Shown here: one piece after another, positions 30,018 to 40,590 of the stretch
Layout: every line of letters starts with the position of its first letter
Position numbering within the stretch: position 1 is the first letter of the stretch
NCBI RefSeq assembly: GCF_029525575.1
Contig: NZ_JAPDIA010000003.1
Coordinates: 860,214 to 924,213 of the forward strand
DNA: 64,000 nucleotides
Direction: 5' to 3'
Source: Cohnella rhizosphaerae
GTDB taxonomy: Bacteria > Bacillota > Bacilli > Paenibacillales > Paenibacillaceae
Notes under the pieces: generated by a model
Told to the model about the DNA's origin: nothing
Databases searched by the model: none
Seen by the model: only the letters and a program-made list of their open reading frames with translations
Program-made: the position numbers and the translations under genes

Positions 30018-32400
30018 ATGGAAAGATTTGCTTTTGAACGCGCCGAGCCCGTCTGGTTGTCGGGGCTCGACGACACGATGAATGTAACGGCAGGCTTCAG
30101 AGCCCGCGTCGCCGCGCCTGTCGGGCGGGGGGGCGCGGCTGCGGATCGCCGCCGCGTCGATCTACCGCTGCTATGCGAACGGGCGGTTCGTGGGCCACGG
30201 TCCGGCGGCCGCGCCTCACGGGTATTGCCGCGTCGACGAATGGGCGCTTTCGGGAGACGGGGCGGAGGAAGAGACGATCGTCGCGATCGAGGTCGCCGGC
30301 TATAACGTAAACAGCTTTTATACGCTGGCGGAGCCTTCGTTCCTGCAGGCGGAGCTGCTGACGTCGGACGGCCGCCCGCTCTGCTGGACGGGAGCGGACG
30401 GCGAGCGGGGCTTTGAGGCCGGCGAACTGCGTGAGCGGCTGCGCCGGACGCAGCGGTACAGCTTCCAGCGAGCCTTCACGGAGGCGTACCGGCTGCAGGC
30501 AGACGCGGCGGACTGGCGATCCTCGGCGGCCGCCGCTCCGGGTGCAAGGGCGGATTGGGCTCGCGTATCAGGCCGGCTGGCGCTGCCCAGGGGCGTGCCG
30601 CTGCCGGCTTTTCCAACGCTGCAGCCGCTCTCCGTATGCGAATCCGGCGCCGTGGCGCATCGCCTGCCGCCCGACGGCTACCGCAAGGACCGGTCGCTGA
30701 CGGGCGTCGGTCCGCTTTACCTCGGCTATCCCGAGGCCGAGCTGGGGACCGTCCCGTCGCTGCTGCTGCAGGAGGCCTTCACGACCGAGCGGCGCGTCGG
30801 TGAGCGGCCTTACGTGCCGGACGCTGCGCTGAGGCTCGAAGCGCGGAGCTACCGCATCGTGGACTTCGGCCGCGTCGCCGCAGGCTTCATTCAGGCCGAG
30901 GTCGTCTGCGCGGAACCGGCGCGATTGTATCTGATGTTCGACGAGGTGCTGAGCGGCGGCGAGGTCGACTTCCTGCGGCTGGATGCCGTCAACGCCGTCG
31001 CCTACGAGCTGGGGCCGGGCGTTCACAGCCTGGAGACGATAGAACCGTACTCGCTCCGTTATCTGAAGCTGCTCGTCTGGGAGGGATCGGCCGATATCCG
31101 CGGCATCGGCGTTCGGGAATACGCGTGCGGCGACGCCGTCCGGGGCTCGTTCGCGAGCGGCGATCCGGCGCTCGACGCGATCGTCGCGGCGGGCATCGAG
31201 ACCTACAGGCAGAATGCGGTCGACGTCTTCATGGACTGCCCGTCGCGGGAGCGCGCGGGCTGGCTGTGCGACAGCTTTTTTATGGCGCGCACGGCGGCGG
31301 CGCTGAGCGGCACGACGTTATACGAACGGCTGTTTCTGGAAAATTACGCGCTGCCCGAACGCTTCGCCCATCTCCCCGAAGGCATGGTGCCGATGTGTTA
31401 CCCGGCCGACCACTTCGACGGCAATTTTATTCCGAACTGGGGGCTGTGGTTCGTCCTTCAGCTGGGCGAATACGCCGCGCGCAGCGGCGATGCGGACATG
31501 CTGGCGCGCCTGAGGCCGCGCGTCGCGTCGCTGATGCGGTACTTCGAGCCCTTCCGCAACGCGGACGGACTGCTGGAGCGGCTGGACGGCTGGATCTTCG
31601 TCGACTGGTCGCCGGCGCGCGAGTGGGTGCAGGATGTGAGCTATCCGACCAACATGCTGTATGCGGCAGCGCTCGAGGCGGCGGGCCGGCTGTACGGCTC
31701 CGGCGACTGGCTGCGTCAGGCCGAAGCGGTGCGGACCGCGGTGCGGTCCCAATCCTTTACGGGCGAATACTTCGCGGATCATGCCGTGCGGACCGCGGAA
31801 GGCTTGCGGATCGAGACCGGCCACGTGTCGGAGGCGTGCCAGTACTACGCCTTCTGCTTCGGCATCGCGGAGCCGGATACTTACCCGGAGCTGTGGCGCA
31901 CGCTTGTGGAGCGTCTTGGGCCGCGCCGCCGCGGTATCGAGAGCGGGCGCGCGCCGGGCGTCGCGCCGACGAACCAGCTCATCGGCAACATGCTGCGCCT
32001 TGAGGCGCTGTCCGCCGCGGGCCGGGCCGACGTCATCGCGGCCGAGCTGCCCGAGCTGCTGGGCGGGATGGCGAGTGCCACCGGCACGCTGTGGGAGCAG
32101 GACGAGCCGATCGCCAGCTGCAGCCACGGCTTCGTCAGTCACGTCGTCCATGTCGCGTATCGCGACCTGCTCGGCTTCCGCCATGTCGACCCGCTGCGCC
32201 GGACGGTCGTGCTCCGCCCGGGCCAGTCGGGGCTGCTGTCTTGCGCGGGCGCGCTGCCTGTCGGCGGCGACCTGCTGGCGATGTCCTGGCGCTATGCCGA
32301 CGGGAAGCTGCACATCGAGACGGACATCCCGGACGATTATGAAGTCGCGCTTGAGATTGAAGGGCCTTATGCATGGCAACGGAAGGAGCGGCCGGGATGA
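30018..32400 (+). CDS. GH78-like glycoside hydrolase (alpha-L-rhamnosidase family), frameshifted
   Basis: About 793 residues. N-terminal beta domains carry IYRCYANGRFVGHGP, a segment typical of rhamnosidase D-domains. The (alpha/alpha)6 barrel begins near residue 375 with DVFMDCPSRERAGWLCDSFF, matching the GH78 DCPxRxExxGWxGD acid region although the usual second Glu is not obvious; a C-terminal beta domain follows. The G7 run 30127-30133 should be G6. No signal peptide, so it works on imported oligosaccharide. The stop overlaps the next gene (ATGA at 32397). Rhamnose specificity is not proven. Confidence 0.78.
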
Positions 32401-34488
32401 CGGAGGAGCAAGCATGGCGCAGTCCGGAGCGGTCCGGCATGCAAGTCGTCTGCTATGGCGGCGACCAACGCTTCTGGGCGATCGAATATACGGGCGGAAA
32501 CGCAGCGGGCTGGACGTTCGGCAGTCCGTCGTTCGAGCTGGAAGGGCGGATGGTGTCCGGCGCGCTCGCCACGCTCGCGGAGACTGCGCCGCGCCGGACG
32601 CTGACGTGCGGCGTCACCGAATACCGGGTAGGCGGACCGCTGCGCGACGCGCCGGGGACCGAGCTGCATTGGATCGTGCGCGTGGCGGACGGCGGCAATC
32701 CCGTCGTCCGCTTCCGTTACGAGCTGGCGTCGCGGGACGGCGCGCGGTTGACGAAGCGTACCGGCAGCGACCGGCTGCGCTACCTCTCGGCGTCGCTCGA
32801 CGGCTGCGACCTTACGGTCGAGCGGCGGCTGTCCGAATTCGTGGAGCCGGTGCACAGCTATTGCCCGACCGAGCGCCAGGCGGACGAGCTGCATTTCAGG
32901 CGGGGAGAGACGTTGATGGGGCCGCTGCTGACCGCGGGAGGCGGGAACCGTCAACTGCTGCTCGCTTACGAGCATGGCTCCCAGTACCCGGACGCCTTCA
33001 TTCAGTACCGGCTCCGGCCTGACCGTACGGTAGAGCTGGAGGCGGTCAAGGGCAATTATCTGGACGGCAGCGCCCCGACGCCGGAGCGGCCCTATCGAAC
33101 GGTATGGATGCAAGCGGCTGCGATCGAGGGAGACGAAGACGCGCTCGCTTCGCATTACCGCCGCTTCGCCCTGCGGCACTGGTCGGAAAATGCGGAGAGC
33201 CGCCGGCCCTATATTTTCTATAACACCTGGAATTATCAAGAGCGCGTCCGCAACGAGCAGGGCGGCAAGTATCTGGACCCGATGCGCCTCAAGCGGACGC
33301 TGCTCGATATCGACGCCGCGCACGAGCTGGGCGTGGAGGTATACGTCCTCGATACGGGCTGGTACGGCCGGACCGGCGACTGGCGGGCGGATCCGCAGCG
33401 CTTCCCCGACGATCTGCGCGAGGTCAGGACGCGGCTTGACGGCTACGGCATGAAGCTTGGGCTGTGGTTCAACCCGACGGTGGCCGCGCTCGGCAGCGAG
33501 ATGCTCGCCGCCCATCGGGACTGCGTCATGTCGGAGGAAGGCCGGGAGGCCGAGCCGGCCGAGGTGTGGGAGACGGAGGCGAGCGTGCCGCTTTGCCTCG
33601 CGAGCCGGTATGCGGACGCGTTCGCCGGGGAGCTGATTCGGCTGGCCCGGGATTACGGCGTCCGGTATTTCAAATGGGACGCGATCGCGCAGTACGGCTG
33701 CGACGCGCCCGGGCACGATCACGGCGACGCGGGACATACCCGCCTGGAACGGCGGGAGAGCTACGCGTTCCAGCAGGTGCAGGCGATGGCGCGCATTGTC
33801 GATCGGCTGTGCGCGGCATGCCCGCAGGCGATCGTCGACTTCGACGTGACCGAGGGAGGCCGCGCGATGGGGCTGGCATTTCTGGGCTCCGGCAAGTACT
33901 TTCTGGTGAACAACGGTCCGTATTACTTTAATTACGATGTGCCGATCGACCGGGAGCGGGACAACTGGAATCTGTTTTTTCATCCCGGTCCCGCGCGAGG
34001 CTGGATCTGCCGCCGTCCGCTCGCCTACGATCGCTGGCTGCCGTCGACGCTGTTCCTTGCGCATTATTTGCCGGATGCGCCGCGGGACAACCAGCTCATC
34101 TCCCTTGCCTCGCTCATGCTCGGCCATAACGGCCTGTGGGGCGATTTGCCGGCGCTGTCGCGAGCGGACCGCGAATTCATACGCGAGACGCTGGACCGCT
34201 ACAAGCAAGTACGCGACGATATTGCGGACAGCGATCCGGTCCGCGAGGGGGGAGATCGGCGGGGCGGCGGAAGCGCACGAGAAGCTGTCCGCGATGAGCG
34301 GACGCGGTCTCGTCGCGCTTTTCTCCGCAACGCCCGGAACCTATAGTTACGCCACCAAGGGCAAGCCGGCGCGGCCCGTCTGGCATACCGAAGGGGTTCG
34401 CGTCTCGTGGGACGCGTCCGGCCGGGCGGTCATCGAGGCCGAATTCTCCTCGTCCTCCGCGGCGATCGTCCTGTTCGGCGCGCAGTAG
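32397..34488 (+). CDS. GH36-like alpha-galactosidase, frameshifted near its end
   Basis: About 696 residues. An N-terminal beta-sandwich is followed by a TIM barrel with YVLDTGWYGRTGDWRADP near residue 315, the likely nucleophile Asp in YFKWDAIAQYGCD near 423, and a second carboxylate in DFDVTEGGRAMG near 481; this pattern is that of clan GH-D/GH36 enzymes. The G6 run 34247-34252 should be G5, after which the C-terminal beta domain ends VLFGAQ. No signal peptide. Last gene of the importer operon, presumably removing alpha-galactosyl groups; exact linkage unknown. Confidence 0.78.
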
Positions 34489-34513
34489 CGCCTTCCCCGG
34501 GATAACCTGCAAA

Positions 34514-34597
34514 AAAAACAGCCTCTCAACCTAAGCGCGCCCGAGCAAACGAGTTCCGTTCGCTCGGACGCGACTTCAGGCAAGGGGCTGTTTTCGC
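34514..34597. terminator. Terminator between convergent genes
   Basis: AAAAACAGCC at 34514-34523 pairs with GGCTGTTTT at 34586-34594, with an A-rich left side and T-rich right side. It lies between the alpha-galactosidase and the minus-strand uridine kinase and can end both transcripts. The loop contains a further small inverted repeat. Confidence 0.65.
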
Positions 34598-34641
34598 TTT
34601 GCGCCAATCCAGGCGACGGGGCCGCGCGCAGCCCGCAAGGT

Positions 34642-35271
34642 TCAAGAACGGCGAGGAGCGCCGTCCAAGTATTTCTCCGTGAGCACCGTGAGCAGTTCGA
34701 TGCCGACCTGGTTGTGCCCGCCTTCGGGCAGGATCAGGTCCGCGTACTTCTTGGACGGCTCGATGAACGCCTCGTGCATCGGCTTGACCGTCTCCATGTA
34801 CTGGCGGTACACCGACTGGATCGTCCGCCCGCGCTCCTCGATGTCGCGCACCACTCGCCGCAGGATGCGCACGTCGGGATCCGTGTCGACGAACACTTTG
34901 ATGTCGAGCAGCTGCCGCAGCTTTTCCTCGTACAGCACGTGAAGCCCTTCGAGAATGACGATCGGATTGGGGAGCAGCGCCTCCCGCTCGTCGGCGGACC
35001 TGCCGTAGAAGCCAAAGTCGTATACCGGCGCATAGGCCGTGCGTCCAGTCTTCAGCATGCCCAGATGCTCGACGAGCAGGTCGTTGTCGAACATGAGCGG
35101 ATGATCGTAGTTCATTCTGGCGCGCTCTTCCATGCTCAGATGCGGGTAGTCCATGTAGTAGCTGTCCTGCGAAATAAATGTAACCTTGCCGGCGCCCAGA
35201 CGCTCGATGACGGAGCGCGCGACGGTCGTCTTGCCGGAGCCCGTGCCTCCGGCGATGCCGATGATCAGCAT
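34642..35271 (-). CDS. udk: Uridine kinase
   Basis: 209 residues, intact and full length. Walker A is GIAGGTGSGKTTVARS at residue 5; the substrate region shows FISQDSYYMDYPHLS and NYDHPLMFDNDLL; the lid is VRDIEERGRTIQSVYRQYM. Phosphorylates uridine and cytidine in pyrimidine salvage using ATP or GTP. AAGG lies about 10 bases before the ATG. Stands alone on the minus strand; nothing links it to the neighbouring sugar genes. Confidence 0.95.
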   Translation of the reverse strand: MLIIGIAGGTGSGKTTVARSVIERLGAGKVTFISQDSYYMDYPHLSMEERARMNYDHPLMFDNDLLVEHLGMLKTGRTAYAPVYDFGFYGRSADEREALLPNPIVILEGLHVLYEEKLRQLLDIKVFVDTDPDVRILRRVVRDIEERGRTIQSVYRQYMETVKPMHEAFIEPSKKYADLILPEGGHNQVGIELLTVLTEKYLDGAPRRS

Positions 35272-35447
35272 AGTCGATCAACCTTCCCGTTTGCCCGGAT
35301 TAATATGCGCTTTTTCGATTCCCGTATTGTAGCATAGGCAGGCGGGTTGTTACAGGAAATCCGGCTTGAGAAAAAGTAGGTCTTTTCGCAGGTGAGTATA
35401 CTCCTATATACTTATAAAAAAGAATGTCGAGGCAGGTCGGAAAAATA

Positions 35448-35521
35448 GGATTCGCCATTCCTTTTGAAAACGCTGTCGTATGCTAGACTGAAGCTAGCGC
35501 TTGGCGAATCCATTCTTATAT
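35448..35521. other. Nested inverted repeats upstream of the MHYT kinase
   Basis: A perfect 10-bp inverted repeat (GGATTCGCCA at 35448-35457, TGGCGAATCC at 35512-35521) encloses a smaller one (GCTAG at 35482-35486, CTAGC at 35494-35498). The surrounding gene-free stretch 35272-35580 is AT-rich, with direct TATATAC-like motifs near 35400, and no firm promoter. It may be a structured leader or operator for the kinase gene. Confidence 0.45.
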
Positions 35522-35580
35522 TAAATAATAAATTACCATAATTGGGCCCTTGACGCTGCGCAGCCCGGGAAGGACAGCCC

Positions 35581-37474
35581 ATGACACAGCTCCATGGCAC
35601 CTATTATCCGCCGTTGGTCGTTTTATCGGTGCTGATTTCCGTATTGTCCTCCTACTGCTCCCTGCTCGTATACGAGCGCGTGCTGACGCTTCGGGGGAGG
35701 CTATCGTCGCTTGTGGATGCTGCTCGGTTCGACCGCCATGGGCTTCGGCATATGGTCCATGCATTTTATCGGCATGCTGGCTTATCATCTTCCCGTTAAC
35801 ATTCATTACCATCCGGGGTGGCTCGCAATCTCCATCCTGCTGCCCGTATTGGCCGCCTACGCGGCCTTCAGGATGATGGCCCGCAATCTGGCATCCAATC
35901 TGTCCATGGCGATCGGCAGCTTCTGGCTGTGCGTCGCCATCGCGGGCATGCATTACAGCGGCATGGCCGCGATTCGCATGCCCTATGAGCAGCGCTACGA
36001 CTGGCTGCTGGTCGCTGCATCGATCGTCATCGCGTTCGCCGTGTCCTTCGCCGCGCTTAAGCTGTCGCACGCCAACCAGCGCAAGGGGCGGGCCCCGGGA
36101 CAAGGCGCCAAAATGCTGCTCTCGCTCTTGCTGGGCGCGGGGATCGCCGGCATGCATTATACCGCGATGGCGGCGGTCTCGTTCGCCGGAACCGAAGCCG
36201 AAGCGGCGCATGCGCGCGAGACGGCGGAGCGGATGCAGGCAGGGAACGCTTTGCTGGCCGTTATCATCGGCGGATCCATGCTGTTCATTCTCGCGCTGGT
36301 GATGGCCAGCCAGATTTTGGACAAGCGTCTCGCGCTTCGGATCGCGGCATCCAACCAGCGAAGATACGACTCGATTTTCGAGCATCATCCCGATATGGTC
36401 TGCCTGTACGATCCGAGCGGGCGCATCCTCAGGGCGAATCCCGCAGCGGAGCGGATCATGGGGTACGCGGCTTCGGAGCTGCCGAGCAGGTTCCACACCG
36501 AGATGGTCAATCCCGGGGAATTCGAGCAGCTCAAGGCTTGCTTCCTGGCCGCGCTTCGCGGCGAATCGGGGACGGTCGAAGTGACGGTACGCCACAAAGA
36601 AGGGCATCTGCTCCATCTCAGCTGCACGATGGTGCCCTGGGTGGAGAACGGGCGCGTCCAGGACATATATACGATATCCAAAGATATCACCGGCAGCGTG
36701 AAAACGGAGCGGGAGCTGCTCGCGGCCAAGCGGGACGCAGAGGAGGCGCTGCGGGTCAAGAGCGACTTCCTGGCCGTCATGAGCCACGAGATTCGTACGC
36801 CGCTGAACGGCGTCATCGGCATGAGCGCGATTCTGCTCGAGACCGAGCTCAGCGAGGAGCAGCGCGAGTTCGTGCAGGTCATCCACGGCAGCGGCGCGCT
36901 GCTGCTGTCGACGATCAACGACGTGCTGGACTACTCCAAGCTCGAGGCCGGCAAGATGCAGCTGTCGATCGCGCCCTTCAGTCTGAACGGGCTCGTGAGG
37001 GACACGGCCATGCTTTTTCAGACCCAATGCAAGCAAAAGGGACTTGCGCTCGCGTGCGTCATCGACGAGGGTCTGCCCGATGCGGTGCTTGGGGACGAGC
37101 AGCGTATCTGCCAGGTGTTGATCAACCTGGTCGGCAACGCGGTGAAGTTCACGGCCAAAGGGGCGATCGAGCTCGCGGTGCAACCTGCGGACCTCGAAAC
37201 GGCGGAGGCCTGTCGGCGCGTCCGCTTCGAGGTCCGGGATACCGGCATCGGCATTCCGGACGAGGAGCTCGCGCATCTGTTCCAGCCTTTCTACCAGGCG
37301 AAGAACGGCCGCGCCAAGCGGCACGAGGGGACGGGGCTTGGCCTCGCGATCTGCAAGGATCTCATCGATATGATGGGCGGGACGATCGCCGTGACGTCGA
37401 CTGTCGGAGAGGGAACGCGCTTCGTCTTCGAGCTGCCGCTTGCGGCGGCAGCCTTCAAAGGTTCGGACGCCTGA
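35581..37474 (+). CDS. MHYT-domain sensor histidine kinase with PAS, frameshifted
   Basis: About 630 residues. Seven-helix MHYT sensor (1-240) with the three motif copies SMHFIGM, GMHYSGM and GMHYTAM, thought to bind a metal and sense a diatomic gas. Then a PAS domain (260-375), HisKA with [15 protein letters not shown] near 405, and HATPase_c with [16 protein letters not shown] and GTGLGLAIC. The G5 run 35693-35697 should be G4, joining LTLRG to [18 protein letters not shown] precedes the ATG. No response regulator is adjacent, so it is an orphan kinase. Confidence 0.9.
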
Positions 37475-37672
37475 CGGAACGGCCGCGCGAGGCAATCGAC
37501 CCTAAAGTTCAGACGGAATAATGCGGCCGGCTTTCCTGACGGAAACGTCCGATGCGACGCCGATGTCGGGATTAAACGGCTTGCGCAATCGCGGAGCGCT
37601 TCTACGCCAGAGAGGCATCTTCGGCTAAAGTGGTTAAATATCCATGATATGACCCGCTTGCAGGAGGTGCGT

Positions 37673-38182
37673 ATGAGCGATTCGATCTATCGGTTCGCGC
37701 ATGCATGGCGCGTGAATCGGGATAAGGAACGGCTGTGGGCGCTGATCGCCGACTTCCGGTACGACGACTGGTGGCCGAACGTCAAGATCGAACGGATCGC
37801 GACGGACGAATGGGGCGAGGGTTCGGGCAGCATTTATGCGTCCGAGTTCCGTCCCGGTCCGCTTTATGCGCTCAAGCTGCGCGTATCCGTCGTCGAGAGC
37901 CGGCCGCCGACCGTCGTGGCGCTGCGGGTCGAGGGCGATTTGGAAGGGCATGCCGTCGTTCGGCTGCACGGCGCCGGACGCGCGACGGAGGTTCACTGCC
38001 TGATGGAGCTGGAAACGAAACGCGGTTGGATGCGCGCGCTTGCGCCGCTTCTGCGTCCCGTCTTCGTCCGCAATCATCGCCGGATGATGGAGGCGGGCGT
38101 CGCGGGCCTGGCCGCCTATCTGGACGCGGATATTGTGCCCCGCAGCGTTCATGCGCCTTATCGCCGGCTTGCGCGCGGATAG
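37673..38182 (+). CDS. SRPBCC-family (START/polyketide cyclase-like) protein
   Basis: 169 residues. A helix-grip fold is suggested by the start YRFAHAWRVNRDKERLWALI, the WWPNVKIERI strand pair and the long C-terminal helix HRRMMEAGVAGLAAYLDADI. Such proteins bind hydrophobic ligands or act as coenzyme Q-binding or cyclase-like proteins. ATG 37673 is chosen because AGGAGGT sits 5 bases before it; an upstream in-frame ATG at 37649 lacks a site. The region 37475-37672 before it shows nothing else. Confidence 0.75.
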   Translation: MSDSIYRFAHAWRVNRDKERLWALIADFRYDDWWPNVKIERIATDEWGEGSGSIYASEFRPGPLYALKLRVSVVESRPPTVVALRVEGDLEGHAVVRLHGAGRATEVHCLMELETKRGWMRALAPLLRPVFVRNHRRMMEAGVAGLAAYLDADIVPRSVHAPYRRLARG

Positions 38183-38214
38183 GATGCGTAAAGCGCCGCC
38201 AGAAGCATCGAACA

Positions 38215-38385
38215 CAAACAAAGAGACCGTCCGAAGACGGTCTCTCGTACCCGAGCGGCGCTGCTTGATTGAACCGTATCCCGCGCCTCCAGCCGGATTA
38301 GAGACTGGATCGGGTAAGGGATACGTTCAACATATGGGAACTAATGTTGACGCACCTCCTTTCCTGTACCTGCATTCTATCACAG
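38215..38385 (-). ncRNA. Candidate small minus-strand transcript or leader
   Basis: Reading the minus strand: an extended -10 TGATAGAAT near 38375-38383; a perfect AAAGGAGG near 38355; no proper start codon at the right distance (an ATT codon opens a 15-codon frame); a long stem pairing GAACGTATCCC (38324-38334) with GGGATACGGTTC (about 38272-38283); then a 10-bp hairpin at 38222-38245 (AGAGACCGTC arms, TTCG loop) followed by TTTGTTTGTG. This is the layout of a short terminated RNA or micropeptide gene. I do not recognise the family. The rest of the gene-free stretch 38183-38593 is AT-rich (38395-38455) with no gene seen. Confidence 0.45.
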
Positions 38386-38593
38386 CTCTGCGTTAAAAAG
38401 ATAGTCTATTTAGAATAATCAGATAAATATATTTAAATATATTTTTAGACCGGCTCGCCGGCATCGCTTGGATGCAGGGCGGGGCGGTCTGTTTGCGGCG
38501 GCGCATAGCGAAGGCCAAAATCGTTCGTTCATTCGACGCTCCGGCGTGTAAAATACACATAAGGATAAATTTGGGGCAAGGGAGGCGGGGGCG

Positions 38594-39459
38594 ATGATCC
38601 GAATCGGTCTGACGGGCTTCGGCGATCACGAGGAGCTATACGGCAAGCTGAAGGCCGGCGAGCGGCTCCGCGAATACGGCAAGCACTTCGACGTCGTGGA
38701 GATCGACAGCTCGTTCTATGCGGTGCCGTCGGTGAAGAACACGTCCAAGTGGACGGCGGACACGCCGGACGGCTTCAAGTTCGTCGTGAAGGCGTATCAA
38801 GGGATGACGGGCCATCTGCGCGGCAAAAAAAAATTATTTCGACGACGAGGAGACGATGTACAAGGCATTTCACGAGGCGATCGCGCCGATGCGGGAGGCC
38901 GGCAAGCTGGCGGCGGCGCTGTTCCAGTACCCGCCTTGGTTCGACTGCACCCGGGAGAACGTCGATCTGCTGCGGCGCACGCGGGCGTATATGGCCGACG
39001 TGCCCTGCGCGCTGGAACTGCGCAACCGGAGCTGGTACGCTCCGGCATTCAAGGACAAGACGATCGCCTTTATGAGAAAAGAAGGCTGGATCCATACGAT
39101 CGTCGACGAGCCGCAGGCGGGAGAGGGCTCGATACCGATCGTGCCGGTCGCCACGACGAGCGACATGACCTACGTGCGCCTGCACGGACGCAATGAAGGG
39201 GGGCTGGCATGCGAGCGGGCGTCCGGATTGGCGCAAGCTTCGCTATTTGTACCATTACGACGCCGCGGAGCTGGCCGAGTGGCGGGACCGGCTGCTGGCG
39301 CTGGACCAGGAGACGGACACCGTGTACGTCGTGTTCAACAACAATTCGGCCGGCGACGCGACGCCGAATGCCAAGGCGCTGATGGACATGCTGTCGGGCA
39401 CGGCGCCGGAGGCGGCCGCGGCGCGCGCGGACGAGCAGTATCCCGTATCGGCAATCTAG
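38594..39459 (+). CDS. DUF72-family protein, two frameshifts
   Basis: About 287 residues of DUF72 (YecE-like), a TIM-barrel family of unknown function. Family signatures: IRIGLTGFGDH at the start, EIDSSFYAVPS near 35, KFVVKAYQGMTGHLRG, ALFQYPPWFDCT, ALELRNRSWY and YVVFNNNSAGDATPNAK near the end. Breaks: A9 run 38825-38833 (eight expected, giving GKKNYFDDEETM) and G6 run 39198-39203 (five expected, giving NEGGWHASGRPDWRK). It is alone in its transcript direction with a short gap to the zinc protein that follows. Confidence 0.87.
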
Positions 39460-39521
39460 TAGAGTTCGCCGCCGCTGTGTTATGATAGACGCAAATGACA
39501 GCCAGACAGGCGGGATCGCTT

Positions 39522-39929
39522 ATGACTTCCGAATTGCGCGTGGGCCACTGCCCCGGATGCGGCAGAATCTATCAGATCAATCTCAGGCAGCTCTGCGCCG
39601 TCTGCACCGCCGCCGAGGACGCGCTGATGAACCGAATGGAAAAGGAGCTTCGCGCGAACCGCAAGCTGACCACGGAGGAACTCGCGGAGCGGGTGGACGA
39701 GCGTCCCGAGCTGATTCGGTCGTGGATCCGCAAGGGGAAGCTGAAGGTGTACGATTATCCGAATCTGACCGACGCATGCGATCTGTGCGAGGCGCCGATC
39801 CGCAAGGGCAAGCTGTGCCAGAACTGCTCGATGAAGATCAAGAGCGAGGTTGCGCACGTCTACGAGCAGGAGCGTCTGTTGCAGGAGCGCAGGCGCAGGG
39901 AGAACGCCTTCTTGAACAAGCGCAAATAA
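39522..39929 (+). CDS. YvyF-like zinc-ribbon protein
   Basis: 135 residues. Two cysteine clusters: CPGCGRIYQINLRQLCAVC at the start and CDLCEAPIRKGKLCQNC near 95, each able to bind one zinc. Between them is a MerR/HTH-like helix set (LTTEELAERVDERPELIRSWIRKGKL). This is the arrangement of the flagellar-operon protein YvyF/TIGR03826, though no flagellar genes are in this window. Start chosen at ATG 39522 from family length; an in-frame ATG at 39495 would add nine residues. Neither start has a strong ribosome site. Confidence 0.75.
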   Translation: MTSELRVGHCPGCGRIYQINLRQLCAVCTAAEDALMNRMEKELRANRKLTTEELAERVDERPELIRSWIRKGKLKVYDYPNLTDACDLCEAPIRKGKLCQNCSMKIKSEVAHVYEQERLLQERRRRENAFLNKRK

Positions 39930-39930
39930 A

Positions 39931-39968
39931 AGGAAGCCGCGTCGCGTCGACGTTGGCTTCTTTTTTTT
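39931..39968 (+). terminator. Rho-independent terminator
   Basis: AGGAAGCC (39931-39938) pairs with GGCTTCTT (39954-39961) and is followed by T8. It immediately follows the YvyF-like stop codon. Confidence 0.85.
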
Positions 39969-40039
39969 GCAAATACGCGGAATGGCGCTTGCGTTCGACA
40001 CGGCTAAGCCGGGAGCTGAAGGCTGCGAGCTGAGGGCGA

Positions 40040-40232
40040 TAAGTGTTGAAAAGCAATTAATCGGCGCGCTGATCCGGGCTGCGGAGGAAATAAGTGTTCA
40101 ACCGCAATTATTTTGTTGAGAAACGAGCCAAAACGAGCCAAAGCGTGCGAAAGTGAAAATTTAACTGCGTTTCAACACTTATTTGCCCAATGACAGGGCG
40201 ATCGAGCGAAATAATTGCGTTTGAACAGCTAT
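40040..40232. repeat. Four copies of a 21-bp element in direct and inverted order
   Basis: TAAGTGTT-(G/C)AA-nnGCAATTA occurs forward at 40040-40060 and 40091-40110 and inverted at 40161-40183 and 40211-40232. The two halves can fold on each other. The gene-free stretch 39969-40383 shows nothing else except an AAACGAGCC doublet near 40122-40140. Function unknown; possibly a REP-like element. Confidence 0.6.
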
Positions 40233-40383
40233 CGGATAGACGGCGAGAATGATAGGACGCGATCGCCACATATCGTCCGCACCAAGCCGGCGGGCGACGT
40301 TGGAGAAGTTGGCGCGATTCGTTGCGCGTTCAGGCGACGGGCGCGTCATTGGATTAATTTTTAGATAGGATATCGTTATTTTT

Positions 40384-40590
40384 TTGAATCGTTCGGCACC
40401 GTGGAGGCGCCTACAATGGAGTGGAATCGGTCGCAAAGGGACTTCCGCGGTCGGCACGGGATGGACGAGGTTCTCCGATCGCACCGGCAGCACGGGGCTG
40501 GGTGATGTCGCATATCAGGATAGAGGGAGCGCAGATGCCCGCTACGTTCGCATTGCGGCGACGGGAAGGCAGTTTTTTTGCACCCTACAC
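40384..40590 (+). pseudogene. Remnant of an F5/8 type C (discoidin) domain
   Basis: The plus-strand frame reads TGWTRFSDRTGSTG, LGDVAYQDRGSADARYVRI and AATGRQ, matching the middle and end of discoidin-type carbohydrate-binding domains, where ARYVRIxxTGR is the usual signature. There is no start codon with a ribosome site, no flanking enzyme domain, and the frame runs into the 3' end of the convergent metal exporter. Most likely the residue of a lost secreted enzyme gene. Confidence 0.5.
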
